Source of the DNA: Chlamydomonas sphaeroides
Taxonomy: Eukaryota; Chlorophyta; Chlorophyceae; Chlamydomonadales; Chlamydomonadaceae
DNA length: 64,000 bases
NCBI GenBank assembly: GCA_001662425.1
Contig: BDDC01000010.1
Span: 116,000 to 179,999 of the forward strand
Direction of reading: 5' to 3'
Below, in pieces: positions 1 through 12,075 of the stretch. A model generated the notes under the pieces. That model had not been told where the DNA came from, ran no database searches, and saw nothing but the letters and a program-made list of their open reading frames with translations. A program made the position numbers and the translations under genes. Positions within the stretch are counted from its first letter, which is position 1. The number at the start of each line of letters is the position of its first letter.

Positions 1-346
1 GCAAGCGCAGTGGGTTGCGCCGTGGATGAAAGCTCGGAGCGACGCTCGCGCACGGGGCTCTGGCAAAGGCCGGGCGGCTGGGGTGGCGATAGCCAGGGTG
101 CCAGCTGCTCGTGCTTGTGGCCCCTGTACGACCTGTTCCTCGACCTCGCCCAGAGCGTCTTTAGTACCGGCGTCATCGCCCCACAGGGGCCCTTCCCTCA
201 CCCTGCCGTACCCTGTTACCTCCCGCCCCGCCCCACCTCACCCCGCGTACTGTCGCCCCTGTCCCGCCCTCCACCCTGCCCTCTCCCTGCCCCTACGCCC
301 AACCCCTCCCCAGCCCCGCCCCTACCCATACCCCTCCCGTGCCCAC

Positions 347-1684
347 CCTGGCCATCAGCTCCTGCGCCGTGGAGTTGAAGTTCTTCACCCAATAGTCCCA
401 GTCCGGCCGCTGCTTCACCAGCAGCTGGAAGGTCACGCCCGGCGTGAACGACTGCTGCAGCTGGATCTGCGGGCCGAGGGGAATGACACAGAGGCCAGAC
501 GAGTCCAGCGGTCACCGAGGGCCCGAGGGCTGGCGTACGGCAGGCGGCGGTCTTGCGGGGCAAGGCCCCCGGAGCAGCAAAGGGCCGCTCGCGAGGGACG
601 CCGAGGCGCCGGGGTAAGGCGCAACGTGAAGTGATGCTGAGGAAGAGGGGTACACAGCGCCCAACCGCTTGTTGACACTGCGGCAGCTGGAGGAAGCTGG
701 TGTGTACGGCGAAGGCCGTGCGGGGCAGAGCGCGGTCGGCAGGGGTGCTCCGGGCGCAGCGCGCTGGCAGCAGGTGCCGTCAAGCACTGCTTGCTGGCTC
801 AGCAGCGCGCTGCGCCAGAGCCCGGCTGCAGGGCGCCACCGGTAACCAGACAACCGCGCCGGCGTCCCGCGCTGCAGAGGCGCCTGGGACCACCCATCCC
901 AGCACCCGGCACCGTACACTGCTGTTGCGGGGTTCGCGCCGCGCATCGCCTGCGAGCTAGGGTAGTGCCGGCGAAGGCCGCGCTGGGCGCTGCGGCCGCA
1001 ATGGGGCCCGCAAGCCCGGGTCCGCACCTGGAAGCCCGTGGCCGCGTCAACGGCCCGGCTGCGCGCGTCATCCTTCTGCTGGTCCACGACCGCCGCGGCG
1101 CCGGCCATGACGCCCCACACGCCCAGGCCCGCCAGCAGCAAGAAACACAGGAACGGCGGCAGCAGCGTGCTGGGGTAGAGGCGGACAATGTCCACGAGCT
1201 CCTGCGGGGTTTCGCGGCATTTGTGTGGGGTTTTGAGCGGGGTTGGGAGGGTTGCAATCGGGGTGTCGCCCGGGCATGTGGCGGCGTGCTGACTGCGGTG
1301 GCGACTTGGCTGCGTACGGCGGGGTTGCCGTGGCAGTGCCAGTGGTGGAAGCCGCAGCTGACGCCGTGCGATGCCCAAGCGCTGGCCCGTGCTGCTGCGC
1401 TGTCGCCCGCAACCCGCATGGAGTCCCAGCTGCATGCCACCAGTGCCTAGATGGCAGCCATGCAATACGCGAGCCTGAGCTATGGTCGGAATCCGTTGCC
1501 TGACTGTGTGGCCGGGCGCGTGCGGGCCCCCTACCCGCAGTGCGGAGCAGCGCAGCGTGTCGTCCTCGTCATCGACGGCCCCCGACATCGTGAAGCGCCG
1601 ATTCATGCTTCCAGGTTCATTCGCCTTTGCCTGGGGCAGGCCGTGTCCGTTGCTGGACGAGCCAAGGCCCGATGGCTTTGCCAT
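347..1684 (-). CDS. Partial gene for a single-pass membrane protein with an extracytoplasmic sensor-like segment (3' end outside window)
   Basis: Three exons can be linked in phase: 1684-1535, 1201-1028 and 466-347, giving about 148 residues; the rest lies beyond the left edge. Exon 1 begins at an ATG, is hydrophilic and has an acidic DDEDD run. Exon 2 carries one strong membrane segment (about residues 62-86, rich in Leu, Val, Gly) followed by a charged stretch. Exon 3 starts IQLQQSFTPGVTF and continues with KQRPDWDYWVKNFNSTAQEL. This layout, a membrane anchor followed by an amphipathic QLQQ.FTP segment, resembles the start of CHASE-like sensor domains found before cyclase or kinase domains in algal receptors, but that is inference and no catalytic domain is visible. 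Donors are GTAGGG and GTGCGG, acceptors CCCCGCAG and CCCGCAG. I could not place an exon between 1 and 346. Confidence 0.4.
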
Positions 1685-3623
1685 GCGGTCGGCCGCGGCC
1701 GTGCTCTCTTCATGGCCTGTTGGGCTTGCTAAATCTATTTCGATCGCGACAGCTTCTGCGACGTGGACGCTGCAGTTGGGGTGACCTGAGGTCTCGTGCT
1801 GTTTACCAGCTGAACGCTGTCTGCTGTGATCTTGATGGCCAGCAGAGGTGCATTCCGCGCTGCGGGAGGGCGTATGGTGTCAGCGAACATGGAGCGTACA
1901 TGGTGCGCGGGCCACTTACGCAGGCAAGCTCGCCCTGCGTCCATAGTTGTTGGGCGCCGTTGCAGAGTCACAGCGTGGCTTTGCTGCCACGGAAACCGTT
2001 TCCTTCCTTGAAAGCATTTCCACGGCCAAGGTGGCGGGCTTACAGACTTCTCATGTCGGATAATTGCAAGCTGAATACAAAGTCATAGCGAGTGTGTGAG
2101 ATGCAGCGTGCGACTGTACTACGTCAGCCACGTAGTAAACAATCGGTTGAGTGCGGCCCCAGGTGCGGCCACCGACAGCAAGACGGTCAGGACAACACGA
2201 CATGCGCTTGCTGCGATTGGGGCGTGCACAGGCGAGCCCGCGCGCTGATGCGCTAGACGTGCACTGCGGACTTGCGCGCAGGGGGGGAGCCGGGACGAGC
2301 CGGGTCAGGGGCAGTGCGGGGTGATGACCGTTTATACGAGCCTCCTAATTAGGGTCGCATTTACGGTCGCACCCTCCTACTGACCCTGCCCATACATCCG
2401 CTCAGCAGAGTCAACGGCTACGCCAGGTGCCGCCCCACCAGACAACCTGTTTTCAGTGCGAAGTGACACCCCGTGACACGTGCTCTTGACATGGCCAAAA
2501 AAACCAACGAAGCCAAACCCCTCGCCAAAGCTTGGCTACTCGTCAACTGCCACAGACAAGAAGGTTGGCAGCGGGTTGACCGAGTTGAAGCTCCTCAGGC
2601 CTACCCCAAGCTTCCCCTGCCCCTCGAACAGATTGAAAGGGCCCCAGGATCATTTGTGTGATTTGTCCCCAACCGGCATGGGTACAGGGGCGAAGCTACA
2701 GCCCCATCCTCCATTTGGTTCGTACCGCTCCCTGGACCATTGCGGCTTTCCGAGCCCAAGGTGTTCTCACGTAGTCGGCAGCAACCTAACCGGGTACCCT
2801 TGCATCGCTTGGCAGGGTCCAGCAAGCAGCAGGCAGGGCCCGCCCTCACGCGCTCGCCGCCACCTCCGCCCCGACCACCGCCACGCTCCTCTCGCCGCTG
2901 CTGGCAGCGGCCGGGCATCCGCGTTTGCCGCGACCGTCGCCCCTTCCGCCACGCGGCCACAGCTCTGCGGCGCCGCCTCTGCCAGCGCAGGCCTGGCCCC
3001 GGCCACCGCGGCCGCCTGTCCGAGGGCAGCGCAGCTGAGCCCAGATGCGCAGCCACACAGCATGAGTACGGTAAGGATTGCCATGGGATGCCAGTGCCGC
3101 CATATGTACTCGCTGTCACCCGCACACACTTAACGCCATTGCCACAAACGGTATCGGTGCTGGAGGCGCGCACCAGCAGACAGCAGACCACCCCGCTGCC
3201 ACGGCTCGCTTGATGACCGCCCACCCCAGCATCCACTCGCACGCCGGTTAGCCTCACGTCAATCCTGGGCGCGACACTCGTCTGGTGCCAAGGGCCGGGA
3301 CCCACCGGGACACTACGCACGGTGACGAGCGGCCCCAGAGCCGCGTGCAGGCCTATTGTGCACGCTGGGAGCAGCCGCGGGCAACAGGAGCAGCCGTGCG
3401 CAAGCCTACTGCCAACGCCATATGCCTGCAGCTGCATGCCAGCCCTAGCATCCGCCACCTTGCATGGCGATGCCGGCCCAGCATGTGCACACACGCTCGC
3501 GAGTCCACCTTTCCCCAAAACCGGTCCCGCATACTTTGCCTCATCCCGACGCCGCCATCCCCGCCACCTGCCCACCCGCGCACCGCACGCAGCCCACCCA
3601 CGCACGCACGCGCTTCCCCTCCT
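1685..3623. other. Intergenic stretch and probable 3' UTR of the glycosyltransferase at 3,624-5,206
   Basis: No gene could be supported here. The right part should be 3' untranslated sequence of the minus-strand glycosyltransferase. The only TTACA (TGTAA on the minus strand) between the two genes is at 2040-2044, which would mean a 1.6-kb 3' UTR. The left 350 bases should hold the promoter of the membrane-protein gene. A minus-strand open frame at 2767-3129 begins with a hydrophobic, signal-peptide-like stretch, but nothing else supports it. Confidence 0.5.
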
Positions 3624-5206
3624 TCACTGACCCGCTTCGCCATCCGCTGCCGCCATGCCCAGCGCCGCCCGCATCACCGCCGCCCGCTCTGCCAGCTCAC
3701 CGCCCGGCGGCGCCGGCACCACGTGCAGCGCCAGCGCCTTGGCCTTGCGCGCCACGGTCACCTTGTCGCCACAGGCCGTGACGACCTCGTCCTCGCCCAG
3801 CTGGCCCAGCTGCAGCCCCAGCGCGCCCAGGCACGTGGGCATGAACGTCGCGAAGCGCGTCTGCTCCTTCGCCAACAGCTCAGTGGTGTTGTCCTTGGCG
3901 TAGTGCGCCATCTCCAGCAGCAGCGAGTACGAGCAGCGCATGGAGGCGGGCGTGCTGCGCCAGAAGACCACGCCCGTGCTCCACACCGGCGCACCCTTCT
4001 TTGGCGTGTCGTGCGTCGTGGAGTTGTACCCCGACGTCGCGTACAGGTCGGCGTCCCACTCGACCCCCGGCGCGCCGCAGGCGGCCGCGCCGGCCGACAC
4101 GCGCGACACCGTCACGTCAGATGTCGAGGCCAGCAGCGTGGGGAAGGGGTCGCGAAGGAACACGACGTCCGCGTCCACCCACAGCACGTCCACGTTTGTG
4201 ACGAGCGCGTTGACGATGTAGCGCAGCTTCGCAAAGCCGAACGCGAGCGCCTTCCAGGTCGGGAAGAGCTGCGGGCCGTCGTAGAGGCCGCTCGAGCCGT
4301 CGCCGTGGCATGTATGGGCATAGTCGGATTTGAGCTCCTCGCAGCGGTCCGCGGCAAGCTTGGTGACTCCAACCACGATGGTGTGTCGTACGAGATCGTC
4401 GGGCTTGCCATCTGCGCCCTTGTGTTCTAAGCGGTGCAGGCTCTCTAGGAGCAGCGGTATGAGCTGTTTCATGGCCACATCGTTGGCCATGGTGAGGATG
4501 GCGAAGCCGCGGTCGCAGTCCGACAGCTGCCAGTGACTGTTCTCCGAGCCCTGCGTGTTGTGGGTCGGGGGATGGGAGGGGGCGGCGAGGAGGTGGAGGA
4601 GGAGGAGGTGGAGGAGGACAACGAGGTGGTTACTAGGGGTAGCAGGGCAGCTGGCGCCGGCGTGCTGCCGGCGTGCTGCCGGCGAGGACTGGGGCCGCAC
4701 GGACATGTACGAGTGGGAGCTCCCTCCAAAAGCTATAGTATACGCTGCCATGTGCGGACCGGGCGCTGAGATGTCACACCCAGAAGCGCGGCCCTGCCCA
4801 GAATTAGCGGCTGGCTTGGGGCTGGGGCCACTTGCTGACAAGCCGGGTAGGGGCTCGTCGAGTTGGCAACCTGCCGCCGGCCGGGCCTACACGTGCACGC
4901 TCAATTATGCTATTGGCCAGCGTCCTAGCCGGACGGCTGGTACCCCATCCGCACCTGCTCCGGCGCCCCGTTGGGGTCGTAGCGCGCACGGCACGTCCGC
5001 GCATGGCGCAGGAAGCCCTCATCGGGTGCCCGGGGGCCGTCCCGGGAGATGGTCTGCTTCGCCGCCTCGTGCAAGTTCTCCAGCGGTCGACGCACAGGAA
5101 AGCTCTCCTCTGTTTTTTTGGGGTAGACGGGCTGCGTGTAAGCTAGAATGGCCACCACAACATGGAGCAGCAGCAGGCGGAAAACCGTTGCCGCGGACCG
5201 TGCCAT
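3624..5206 (-). CDS. Nucleotide-diphospho-sugar transferase (Nucleotid_trans/GT77-like), paralogue 1
   Basis: Two exons, 5206-4955 and 4550-3624, join in phase 0 across a 404-bp intron to give about 392 residues. Exon 1 encodes a cleavable signal or signal-anchor (MARSAATVFRLLLLHVVVAI). Exon 2 has the family core: FAILTMANDVAMKQLIPLLL, the strand WKALAFGFAKLRYIVNAL, then the donor-sugar and metal site VLWVDADVVFLRDPFPTLL, in which DAD is the DXD motif, and a conserved STGVVFWRS segment. Proteins of this fold (Pfam Nucleotid_trans, CAZy GT77) transfer pentoses or hexoses in the Golgi; in green algae relatives arabinosylate hydroxyproline-rich wall glycoproteins, so that role is a reasonable inference. 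Unlike its two plus-strand relatives, its catalytic region has no introns and its sequence is divergent. It is divergently arranged with paralogue 2, about 305 bp away. Confidence 0.85.
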
Positions 5207-5511
5207 CTTGTAATTGCTTAGATACTACAGTGCAAATGCCTCTTGGCTCATCGGCGACGATGGTACGGGCACAAGGCGACCTGGGTTGTAAGGCGTCCTG
5301 TTGGTAGCGTTGCATAACAGTGTATCATACATTACAAAGCTAGTCGGTACACGGCTACCCAGGGCGTCGCCTTGAAGTTTTTGCTCTTGGATCCTGCTGC
5401 ATCAAAATACTGCGCAGCTGGGCGCTTTGGCGATTACCATTACTTTGCTATGCTTTTAAGTACACGAATGTGATCGCGGAGCCCGGAAGGCCCGGGCCCT
5501 GCGCATCCTGC
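5207..5511. promoter_or_regulatory. Bidirectional promoter region between two glycosyltransferase genes
   Basis: These 305 bases separate the start codons of two divergent paralogues, so both promoters and 5' UTRs must lie here. The middle (about 5300-5470) is clearly less GC-rich than the flanking genes. I saw no clear TATA box or named element. Confidence 0.5.
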
Positions 5512-7843
5512 ATGGCCGCTGCGCGAGGAGCAGCGCTGAAGGCCCGGGCGGCGGTATGGACAGCATTCGTGCTACTTAATATCCTCGCTGAGCGCGTCAA
5601 GGGAGCAGAAGCGAATGTCGCGGAGCAGTACGCCAACTCGCACTTCCACACCCACGGCGTCAGGCGAGCCGGGCGCCGGCGGGGCGCGGCCTGGTAGATA
5701 GCAACACAGCACTTGACCCCCAATCCCCAAACAGGACCCTCCCCACAGCCCATACGGCTGACTCCAGCCCGCCGTGGGGGGCCGTCGCCTCGCCCCCTCC
5801 CGCGCCCCACGATCCCTGCGCCCCCAACCCGCCAGGCTGCCCACGGCCGCCTTTGTGGCCGCGCTCCGCGCCGCCGCGCTGGACACCTCGCACCTGGGCT
5901 GCCGCAAGAGCCTGGTCATGCTGGGCATGGGCAACGAGGAGGCGATGCTGCACACCGTGCCGTACTTTCTCGACAGCCTGCGCCGCGTGGTGCTGTCGGG
6001 CGGCGGCCGGCACGACGGCCAGGCGCTAGACGCCAAGCTCGTCATGGTGGCCTGGTCCGACGAGGCGCTGGCTGCGTGTAGTGCGCTGCAGGCCAGCTAC
6101 AGCCACCAGGTCAGCGGCGAGGCGAGGGCTGAGGAAGCAAGGCGCTAACGGATGTGGGCGGAGCAGGCACGAAGCAGCGACGGCACGGGCAGCGGGGCTG
6201 GGCCGCCGCAGGCGCGGGGGCGGCTAGCAGCTGGGCTGAGTCCGCACGCGCTGTACGGGGTGTCGGAGCACGACGGTCTGGCGCAGAGGCAGGCTCCGCC
6301 AGCACGGATGGGGCAGCGGTGCAAGTCGCCGGCCCTGCGGGAGGGCTCTTCTTGCTGGCGGCGCCTCACGGCCGCTGTGTCCCATGCACTGACGTGTGCC
6401 CGTGTGCCCTCGCGGTGCGCTGCCGGCCTGGCCCCGGTCGGCCGCAGTGCGTGCAGGACAAGGAGCACACCGCGGGGCGCGGGTCGTTCGGCTTCCACGA
6501 CGCAGGCTTCAACGCGCTCGGGTGGGTTGCCGCCCCGCGCAGCCGCACGGCAAATGCGGGGAGAGCCGCAGGAGTTGCGGCAGGGCGGCGCAGGACTGCC
6601 GCTGCCGCTGGCGGACGCCGCGGGGCGTGAGGCGCCGCGGTCCGCGCTGTTGCGTGTGCTGTGCCAGAACGCAGGAGGGGCCTGCCCGCGTGCTGCATTC
6701 TGTCAGCATGCGCACGCGTGACACCACGGGTAGCTGCATGCCTCTCCGCCACCCCTCCATCCCCCAGCTTCGCCAAGATCAAGTACATCCTCAACGGCCT
6801 CTCCGCTGGTCATGACGTGGTGTTCCTGGACACCGACATTGTCGTACTGCGCGACCCGCTGCCGTACATGCTGCGGCAGGGCGCCGACCTGTCGGGCAGC
6901 ATGGAGAAGTGCATGATCTACAACGCCAGCCAGCACTTCCACGACCCGGCCTTCCTGGCGCTGCACAAGCGGCCGCCGCCCATCAACATAGGCAAGCAGC
7001 GGGCAGCAATGGCACTGGGGAGCCGCGTGGGGCAGGCTGCCGGCCAGGCGGGAGAGGTGCACGGCGGCACTGCACCTAGGTGCTGTCCGCACGCGACGGC
7101 TTGCGCCTTGGCGGTCGGCGCAGCGTGCGGGCGGACATGGGCCCGCCACGACATTCCGCGGTCGAGGTTTCTCGACACCAGTGCCTTGCGGTAGTCATAC
7201 GCTGCAGCCCCAAGACCCCAAACCCTCTGAACCAACCTTTAACACGGCTGCGACGCGCCCCGCAGGCGTGCTGTACTTCAAGGCCAGCGCGGGCGTGACG
7301 CGGTGCGTGTACAACTGGATCGTGGAGATGCAGAGCGAGGTGCACGAGCGGCCCAAGATATGGGACCAGGTAAGCCGCAGTCTGACGCCGCGGCCGGCTG
7401 GCGGGGCCCTGGCCCTCCTGCGCCTGTTGTGAGTGGCTGGGGCTGCGGTGCCGTTGGCGTCGACGTACGCATTTCTGGCGGGCTTACAGCTGACCGCCTG
7501 CGCTGGCCCACAGGACATCTACGGCAAGGTCATGCTGCGTTGTACGGCAACGTACGGCCTGCGCTGGCACGTGCTGGACCCGCGGCTGTTCCAGTCGGGC
7601 TGCTTCCCGGGCTGCGGCTGCCGCTTCACCGAGGCTGAGGTGGCGCCTGCGCGCATTGGCAAGTTCACGCGCGGCCATAGGCCGTCGCGTGGTGAGTGCC
7701 AGCCGCAGCACTGGGCCGACTGGGTGCTGCGGCACTTTCCATGTGCCGGCATGACGCAACAAAAGGGCGCGCTGATGCAGGGGTTGATGGACGGGTTCTA
7801 CGGAAACCACTCGGCGGTGATCATTCGGGAGAAAGGGATATAG
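5512..7843 (+). CDS. Nucleotide-diphospho-sugar transferase (Nucleotid_trans/GT77-like), paralogue 2
   Basis: Six exons (5512-5663, 5836-6109, 6448-6521, 6768-6991, 7266-7369, 7514-7843) give 385 residues with all phases agreeing. An N-terminal hydrophobic segment (about residues 10-28) acts as signal or anchor. The conserved core includes CRKSLVMLGMGNEEAML, CVQDKEH, GSFGFHDAGFNALG, AKIKYILNGLSAGHDVVFLD and TDIVVLRDPLPYML; DTD is the DXD motif. The C-terminal Cys-rich block reads LFQSGCFPGCGCRF, then HWADWVLRHFPC. Probable Golgi glycosyltransferase; substrate unknown. Introns 1 and 4 need GC donors (CAG/GCGAGC at 5664, ATAG/GCAAGC at 6992); both choices are forced by alignment with paralogue 3, where the protein reads through identically. 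A TGTAA signal follows at 7980. Confidence 0.9.
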
Positions 7844-8194
7844 GAGATGAATGAGGAGTTTGACGCGCTGTGGATCGTTGCAGCGGCAGAGGGGAAGCGG
7901 AGCGGCCGAGGTGGGCGCTGGGGCAAGGCGGGGGTAGGCGGGGGACGTTGCCTATGGTTTGCGCACGCTCGCCCGCCGCTGTAATGCGCTCTTGTGATGG
8001 CAGTGTACTCATAGACACGCCACAACAATAGCTGCACTGGCAATGCGCCGCCGACCGATTTACCTTCGGTGTTTGAAGTGAAGCTGTCCCTGCTTCTACT
8101 ATATTATTACTCCGCCTTACTCCCTCATTGAACAGTATGCATAATTGAAGCAGCTTGGCGGATGTAGGGGCGGGCGAGCAAAACTCGCGCTGGC
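7844..8194. other. Spacer between paralogues 2 and 3
   Basis: Holds the short 3' UTR of paralogue 2 with its TGTAA signal, then the promoter and 5' UTR of paralogue 3. A TATATTA sequence at 8100-8106, about 90 bp before the start codon, is the best TATA-like candidate. Confidence 0.5.
7980..7984 (+). terminator. TGTAA polyadenylation signal of paralogue 2
   Basis: TGTAA, the usual green-algal polyadenylation signal, lies 137 bp after the stop codon in otherwise gene-free sequence. Confidence 0.6.
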
Positions 8195-11100
8195 ATGCGT
8201 CGATCGGCATCACTGTGCACGGCGATCACGGCGCTGCTGTTGGCGCTGCTCGCTGTGGTCTGCCCCCGCGTCGATGGCGGTAACAAGCCTTACAGGCTTG
8301 CGAAGGCGCACTTCCAGCCATACGGGATGCGCCTGCCGTCGCCAGACTTCCTCTCGGCGCTCAAGGACACGGCGATCGACGTGTCCCACGCCAGCTGCCG
8401 CAAGTCCCTCGTCATCGTTGCCATGGCCAACGAGTTCGCCATGAACAGGTCCGCACCGGCCGCCCCTGGGCCCCGTAAATGCCACCAAGGGGTCCGCCGC
8501 ACAAGCCGGTGCCGCCGCCCTCGGCTCCCCACCGCCGCGTGCCCCTCACCCACGCCGCTTTCCCTCGGCCCACCGTCCGTGCCTCAGCACTGTGCCGCTG
8601 TTCCTGCTGAGCGCCAGCCGCGTGCACCTGCACGGCGGCAAGCACGAGGGCCAACGGCTGGACGCGCACCTGGTCATTGTGACCTGGTCGGAAGAGTCGC
8701 TGGGCATTTGCAACGCCCTGCGGCCCAAGTTCAGCCACCGGGTAGGTGGCTTTGGTGACACGACAGGGCTTTGTGTAGCAGCCTACACAGCTGCACAGAT
8801 GTGGCCGAGCGGCGGTGACCCCCCAAAAGGGCAGCCGCGGGGACAGCTGTGGCAAGCGAGCAGCTGGTGCTGCGCAGTCGGCAGGTGCCCACAATGGGTC
8901 GGCGGCGGCTGTAGCAGCCAGCAAGGGAGGCTGCCACAGGCGTGAGGGCGGCAGCAGCAGGGCGAGGCTCATGGGGCTGGGCACGCACGCCTGCCGGGGC
9001 GCGCACGCCTGGGCCGGCGCAGAGCTCGGCCGCGCCACCCCAGGTCCCGCGGTGGCGACCGGCGCCGTGCGGCTACGGCGGCCTGGATGCGGCTGGGCGC
9101 TCGCCGCATGCGGCCGCTGTGTGCGTGCGCAGCACAAACCCACGCCCCGGCGCACAGCAGTACTTGCCAGCAGCGCCGCGTGCTTGAAAGAGAGACGCGA
9201 AGAGGCAGGGGCCCTGGGGTGTGGCTCCTGCGGCCGCTTGCAGGGGCACTGTCTCCCCCGGTAGGGGCGCAGCGAGCGGCGGCACGGCTGGGTCGTGGCC
9301 GACAGCCCGCCCGGCAGGGCAGGGAGGCTGCGGTGCAGCTGGCCTGCGGGAGGCCGCTCCTGGCGGAGCAAGTTAGGGGCAAGTGTCGCGCCTCGCCTGG
9401 GCCTACCCTTGGATCCCACGCAACCCAACGCTCTGCGTCTGCTCAGCGACGCCCACCGCCCTTCCCTTGCGCGCATTGCGTATTCCAGGAGGACCCATCA
9501 CGCCTCGGCTCCTTGCTTCTCCACCCGCATTTGCCCCGACTGCTCCCGACTGCCTCTCCACCCAGACTGCTCATCTCCCTGCGCTTGCCCTCCCTGCCCC
9601 ACCCGCAGTGTGTGTACGACAAGGAGCACCTAATGGACGAGGGCTCCTTTGGGTTCCACTCCATGGGATTCAACGCGCTGGGGTGAGCAGACGTTTTGGC
9701 CTGTTGCGGCACCGACCCCTGCTGCCAGCGCAGCGCAGCCGCCCCGACCCGCCCAGCCCACACGCTGTGCTGCTGTGGGGCCACACACGGCGCCTGGGCT
9801 GCCGCCTCCGCCACACAGCTCCATGGTGCCGCTGAGGGGCGCGCAAGGAGGCCACCATGCCAGCCCTGGCTGCCGGCTGCGTGCCCTCGCTGTCGGTCCA
9901 CTGCTCAGCCGCAAGCGGCCGCACCAGCATGTCCCTGCCCATCCATGCATCGCGCTTCTCCCACCGCCACCAGCACGTCGCCGCCTGCCGCGCCAAGGTC
10001 AAGCACCCCCACCCCCCTCGGAGGTTCGCAACTAGTTCGTTACGCCCATGGTACCACCGCCCGGCACTTCCGTGTAAGGCGCCTGGGCACTCATGGCGAC
10101 CGGCCCGACCCTTGAACCCCTCCCCTTCTCTGCGCTGCCCTCCCCTCCATCCCCTAGCTTCGCCAAGATCAAGTACATCCTCAACGGCCTCTCCGCCGGC
10201 CACGATGTGGTGTTCTTGGACACCGACATCATCATGATGAAGGACCCGCTGCCGTACCTGCTGAAGCACAAGGCAGACATGTTTGCGGCGCACGAAAAGT
10301 GGGTATGGGGCGGGGCGGAACGCAAGAGGTGTGTGCAGCTTGAGCTGCGGTGCAGCAGCGGCGGGGCGGCAGCGGCGGGGCGGCAGCGGCGGGGCGGCGG
10401 CAGCGGCGGCCGCTGCGGTGCCTGCACACTGGCTTGGTGTGCGCAGCGCACTCGGCCGACAAGCCGGCGTTCCCTCGAGGCCCGCGCAACATCCCGGCCT
10501 GCAGCCCTGCAGTCCGCGTGCCGCCCGGGCCACACAACCGCCGCCAAGGGCTGGGGTGCCACGGCCGCGCCTCCCCACGGATGCGGCGGGGCTGCGCCCG
10601 CTCCGTGCGTCGCACGCACCCCGCCAAGTGGCGCCTTGCTCCACACAATGCGCCTCGCTGCCCATGCCGCAGGTGCGTCGTCTACGACGACTCGCGCGCC
10701 ACGCACGGCACCTACTACCTCGCCAACAACATCCGGCCGCCGTCCATGAACATAGGTGCGCGCCACACCGCCCCCATGGACGAAGCGCGGCAGCAGGACG
10801 CCCGCATGATCGATCCTCCGCGAGCGCGCGCCTCCTGCTGGGCGCAGCCGGCATGACGGCGCCGTGCGGCTGCTGGAGCGCCTCCGCCGCCAGCTTGAGC
10901 CAGCCCTGCACTTCGCCGCCGCTCTTGGTGTCGGTGTCTCGAGAGCTCGAGAGCAACACGGCCGCGACGCTGCTGCCCGCAGGCGTGCTGTACTTTCGGG
11001 CCACGGCGCTGGTGACCCGCTGCGTATTCAACTGGGGGTGGGACATGTTCCAGCAGGTGCCGCACAGATCGCGGGTATGGGACCAGGTGAGGGCGGCATC

Positions 11101-12075
11101 GTTGCATGTTTGTACAGCAGAGTGTGTCCTTTTCTTTGATGGGCCGCGGGTGGGGAACCAATTGTGAGGCCCCGGCGGCTTGTCGGTGGCCTGTCACTGG
11201 GCGGGCGGGGGGACGCTGAGACGCGGCGGCACGGCGGCCGATGGGCAGGGGCAGTGTAGGACACGAGTCCCGGCAGCGGGCCGAAGGGCTGTCAGTGGGC
11301 TGGCAGTCGAGAGCTGTCGCTGCGCGCGCGTGGTGCCGTACTGCACCGTACCGTGCCGTACAGGACATCTACGGCGTCATCATGAATAAGTGCGGCGGGA
11401 CGTACGGCATGCGGTGGCAGAACCTGGACCCGCGGCTGTTCCAGTCGGGCTGCTTCGAGCGCTGCGGCTGCCACTACAGCGACGAGGACATCACCATTGA
11501 GCGGATGGGTGGGTCGGGGCTCGGGCACAGGGTACCTTGCTGATTTCGGCTGCCCCGCTGCACACGCGCCCCCACACGTGGGCGCTTTGGCCCCTGGCGA
11601 CGTGTAGCTTGGTGCCTTGATTACAGCGACGGCGCCCAAACTGAGGCAGCACCCGCGCGTTGTGCCTGCTGCCCCGGCCAGGCAAACCCGGGGGCATCCA
11701 CCCCTTCCTGCCGAAGCAGAAGTGCGGCCCGGAGCACTGGGCGTCCTGGATCCTGCGCCACTTCCCCTGCAGGTGCGCTGTTGCAGGATGGGTCGCTTGG
11801 CTCGAGCGGTGTGGGGGCGCGCTGCAATGCGACGCGACATCCCCGCAACCCAGCAGCCAGCACAGCGCCGGGTGCTGCATGCCGTGGGGCTTATACTACA
11901 GCGGCGAGGCATGGGAAGCCTGCCTTTGGCAACCAACACCTGGATACCCGAACCCCTTGGAACCCTTTCCGACCTGAGCAGCGGCGACACCAAAGACAAG
12001 ATGGAGCTGATGAGCAACCTGCTGGATGGGCTGCTGCACAATGAGGCTGCCATGATCAACAAGAACCTTGACTGA
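8195..12075 (+). CDS. Nucleotide-diphospho-sugar transferase (Nucleotid_trans/GT77-like), paralogue 3
   Basis: Nine exons (8195-8448, 8588-8741, 9609-9682, 10158-10298, 10673-10755, 10983-11086, 11364-11508, 11682-11772, 11982-12075) encode 379 residues. Residues 1-28 form a signal peptide (MRRSASLCTAITALLLALLA). Shared family blocks are CRKSLVIVAMANEFAMN, LDAHLVIVTWSEESL, CVYDKEH, GSFGFHSMGFNALG, then HDVVFLDTDIIMMKDPLPYLL with DTD as DXD motif, LDPRLFQSGCFERCGC and HWASWILRHFPC. It is closest to paralogue 2, with the same order and several identical intron positions, so the pair arose by tandem duplication. It has four introns that paralogue 2 lacks. Intron 4 carries a GC-rich tandem repeat. 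Probable Golgi glycosyltransferase of wall glycoprotein synthesis (inference). Confidence 0.9.
10357..10410 (+). repeat. GC-rich minisatellite in intron 4 of paralogue 3
   Basis: The 14-base unit AGCGGCGGGGCGGC is repeated about three times and then degenerates. It is pure G/C-rich purine-biased sequence inside the intron, just downstream of the donor at 10299. Confidence 0.8.

Noticed and set aside
2767..3129. Minus-strand open frame with a signal-peptide-like start
   Set aside because: Only the hydrophobic start is suggestive; the rest is Arg/Ala-rich, and it lies where the 3' UTR of paralogue 1 is expected.
3285..4430. 381-codon plus-strand open frame opposite glycosyltransferase paralogue 1
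   Set aside because: It is antisense to a conserved coding exon with a DXD motif; its own translation is Arg/Pro-rich without recognisable features, typical of shadows in GC-rich coding DNA.
4551..4841. Open frame extending the second exon of paralogue 1 upstream to an ATG at 4841
   Set aside because: A separate upstream exon with a proper signal peptide joins in phase through good donor and acceptor sites, and the extension is low-complexity without family similarity.
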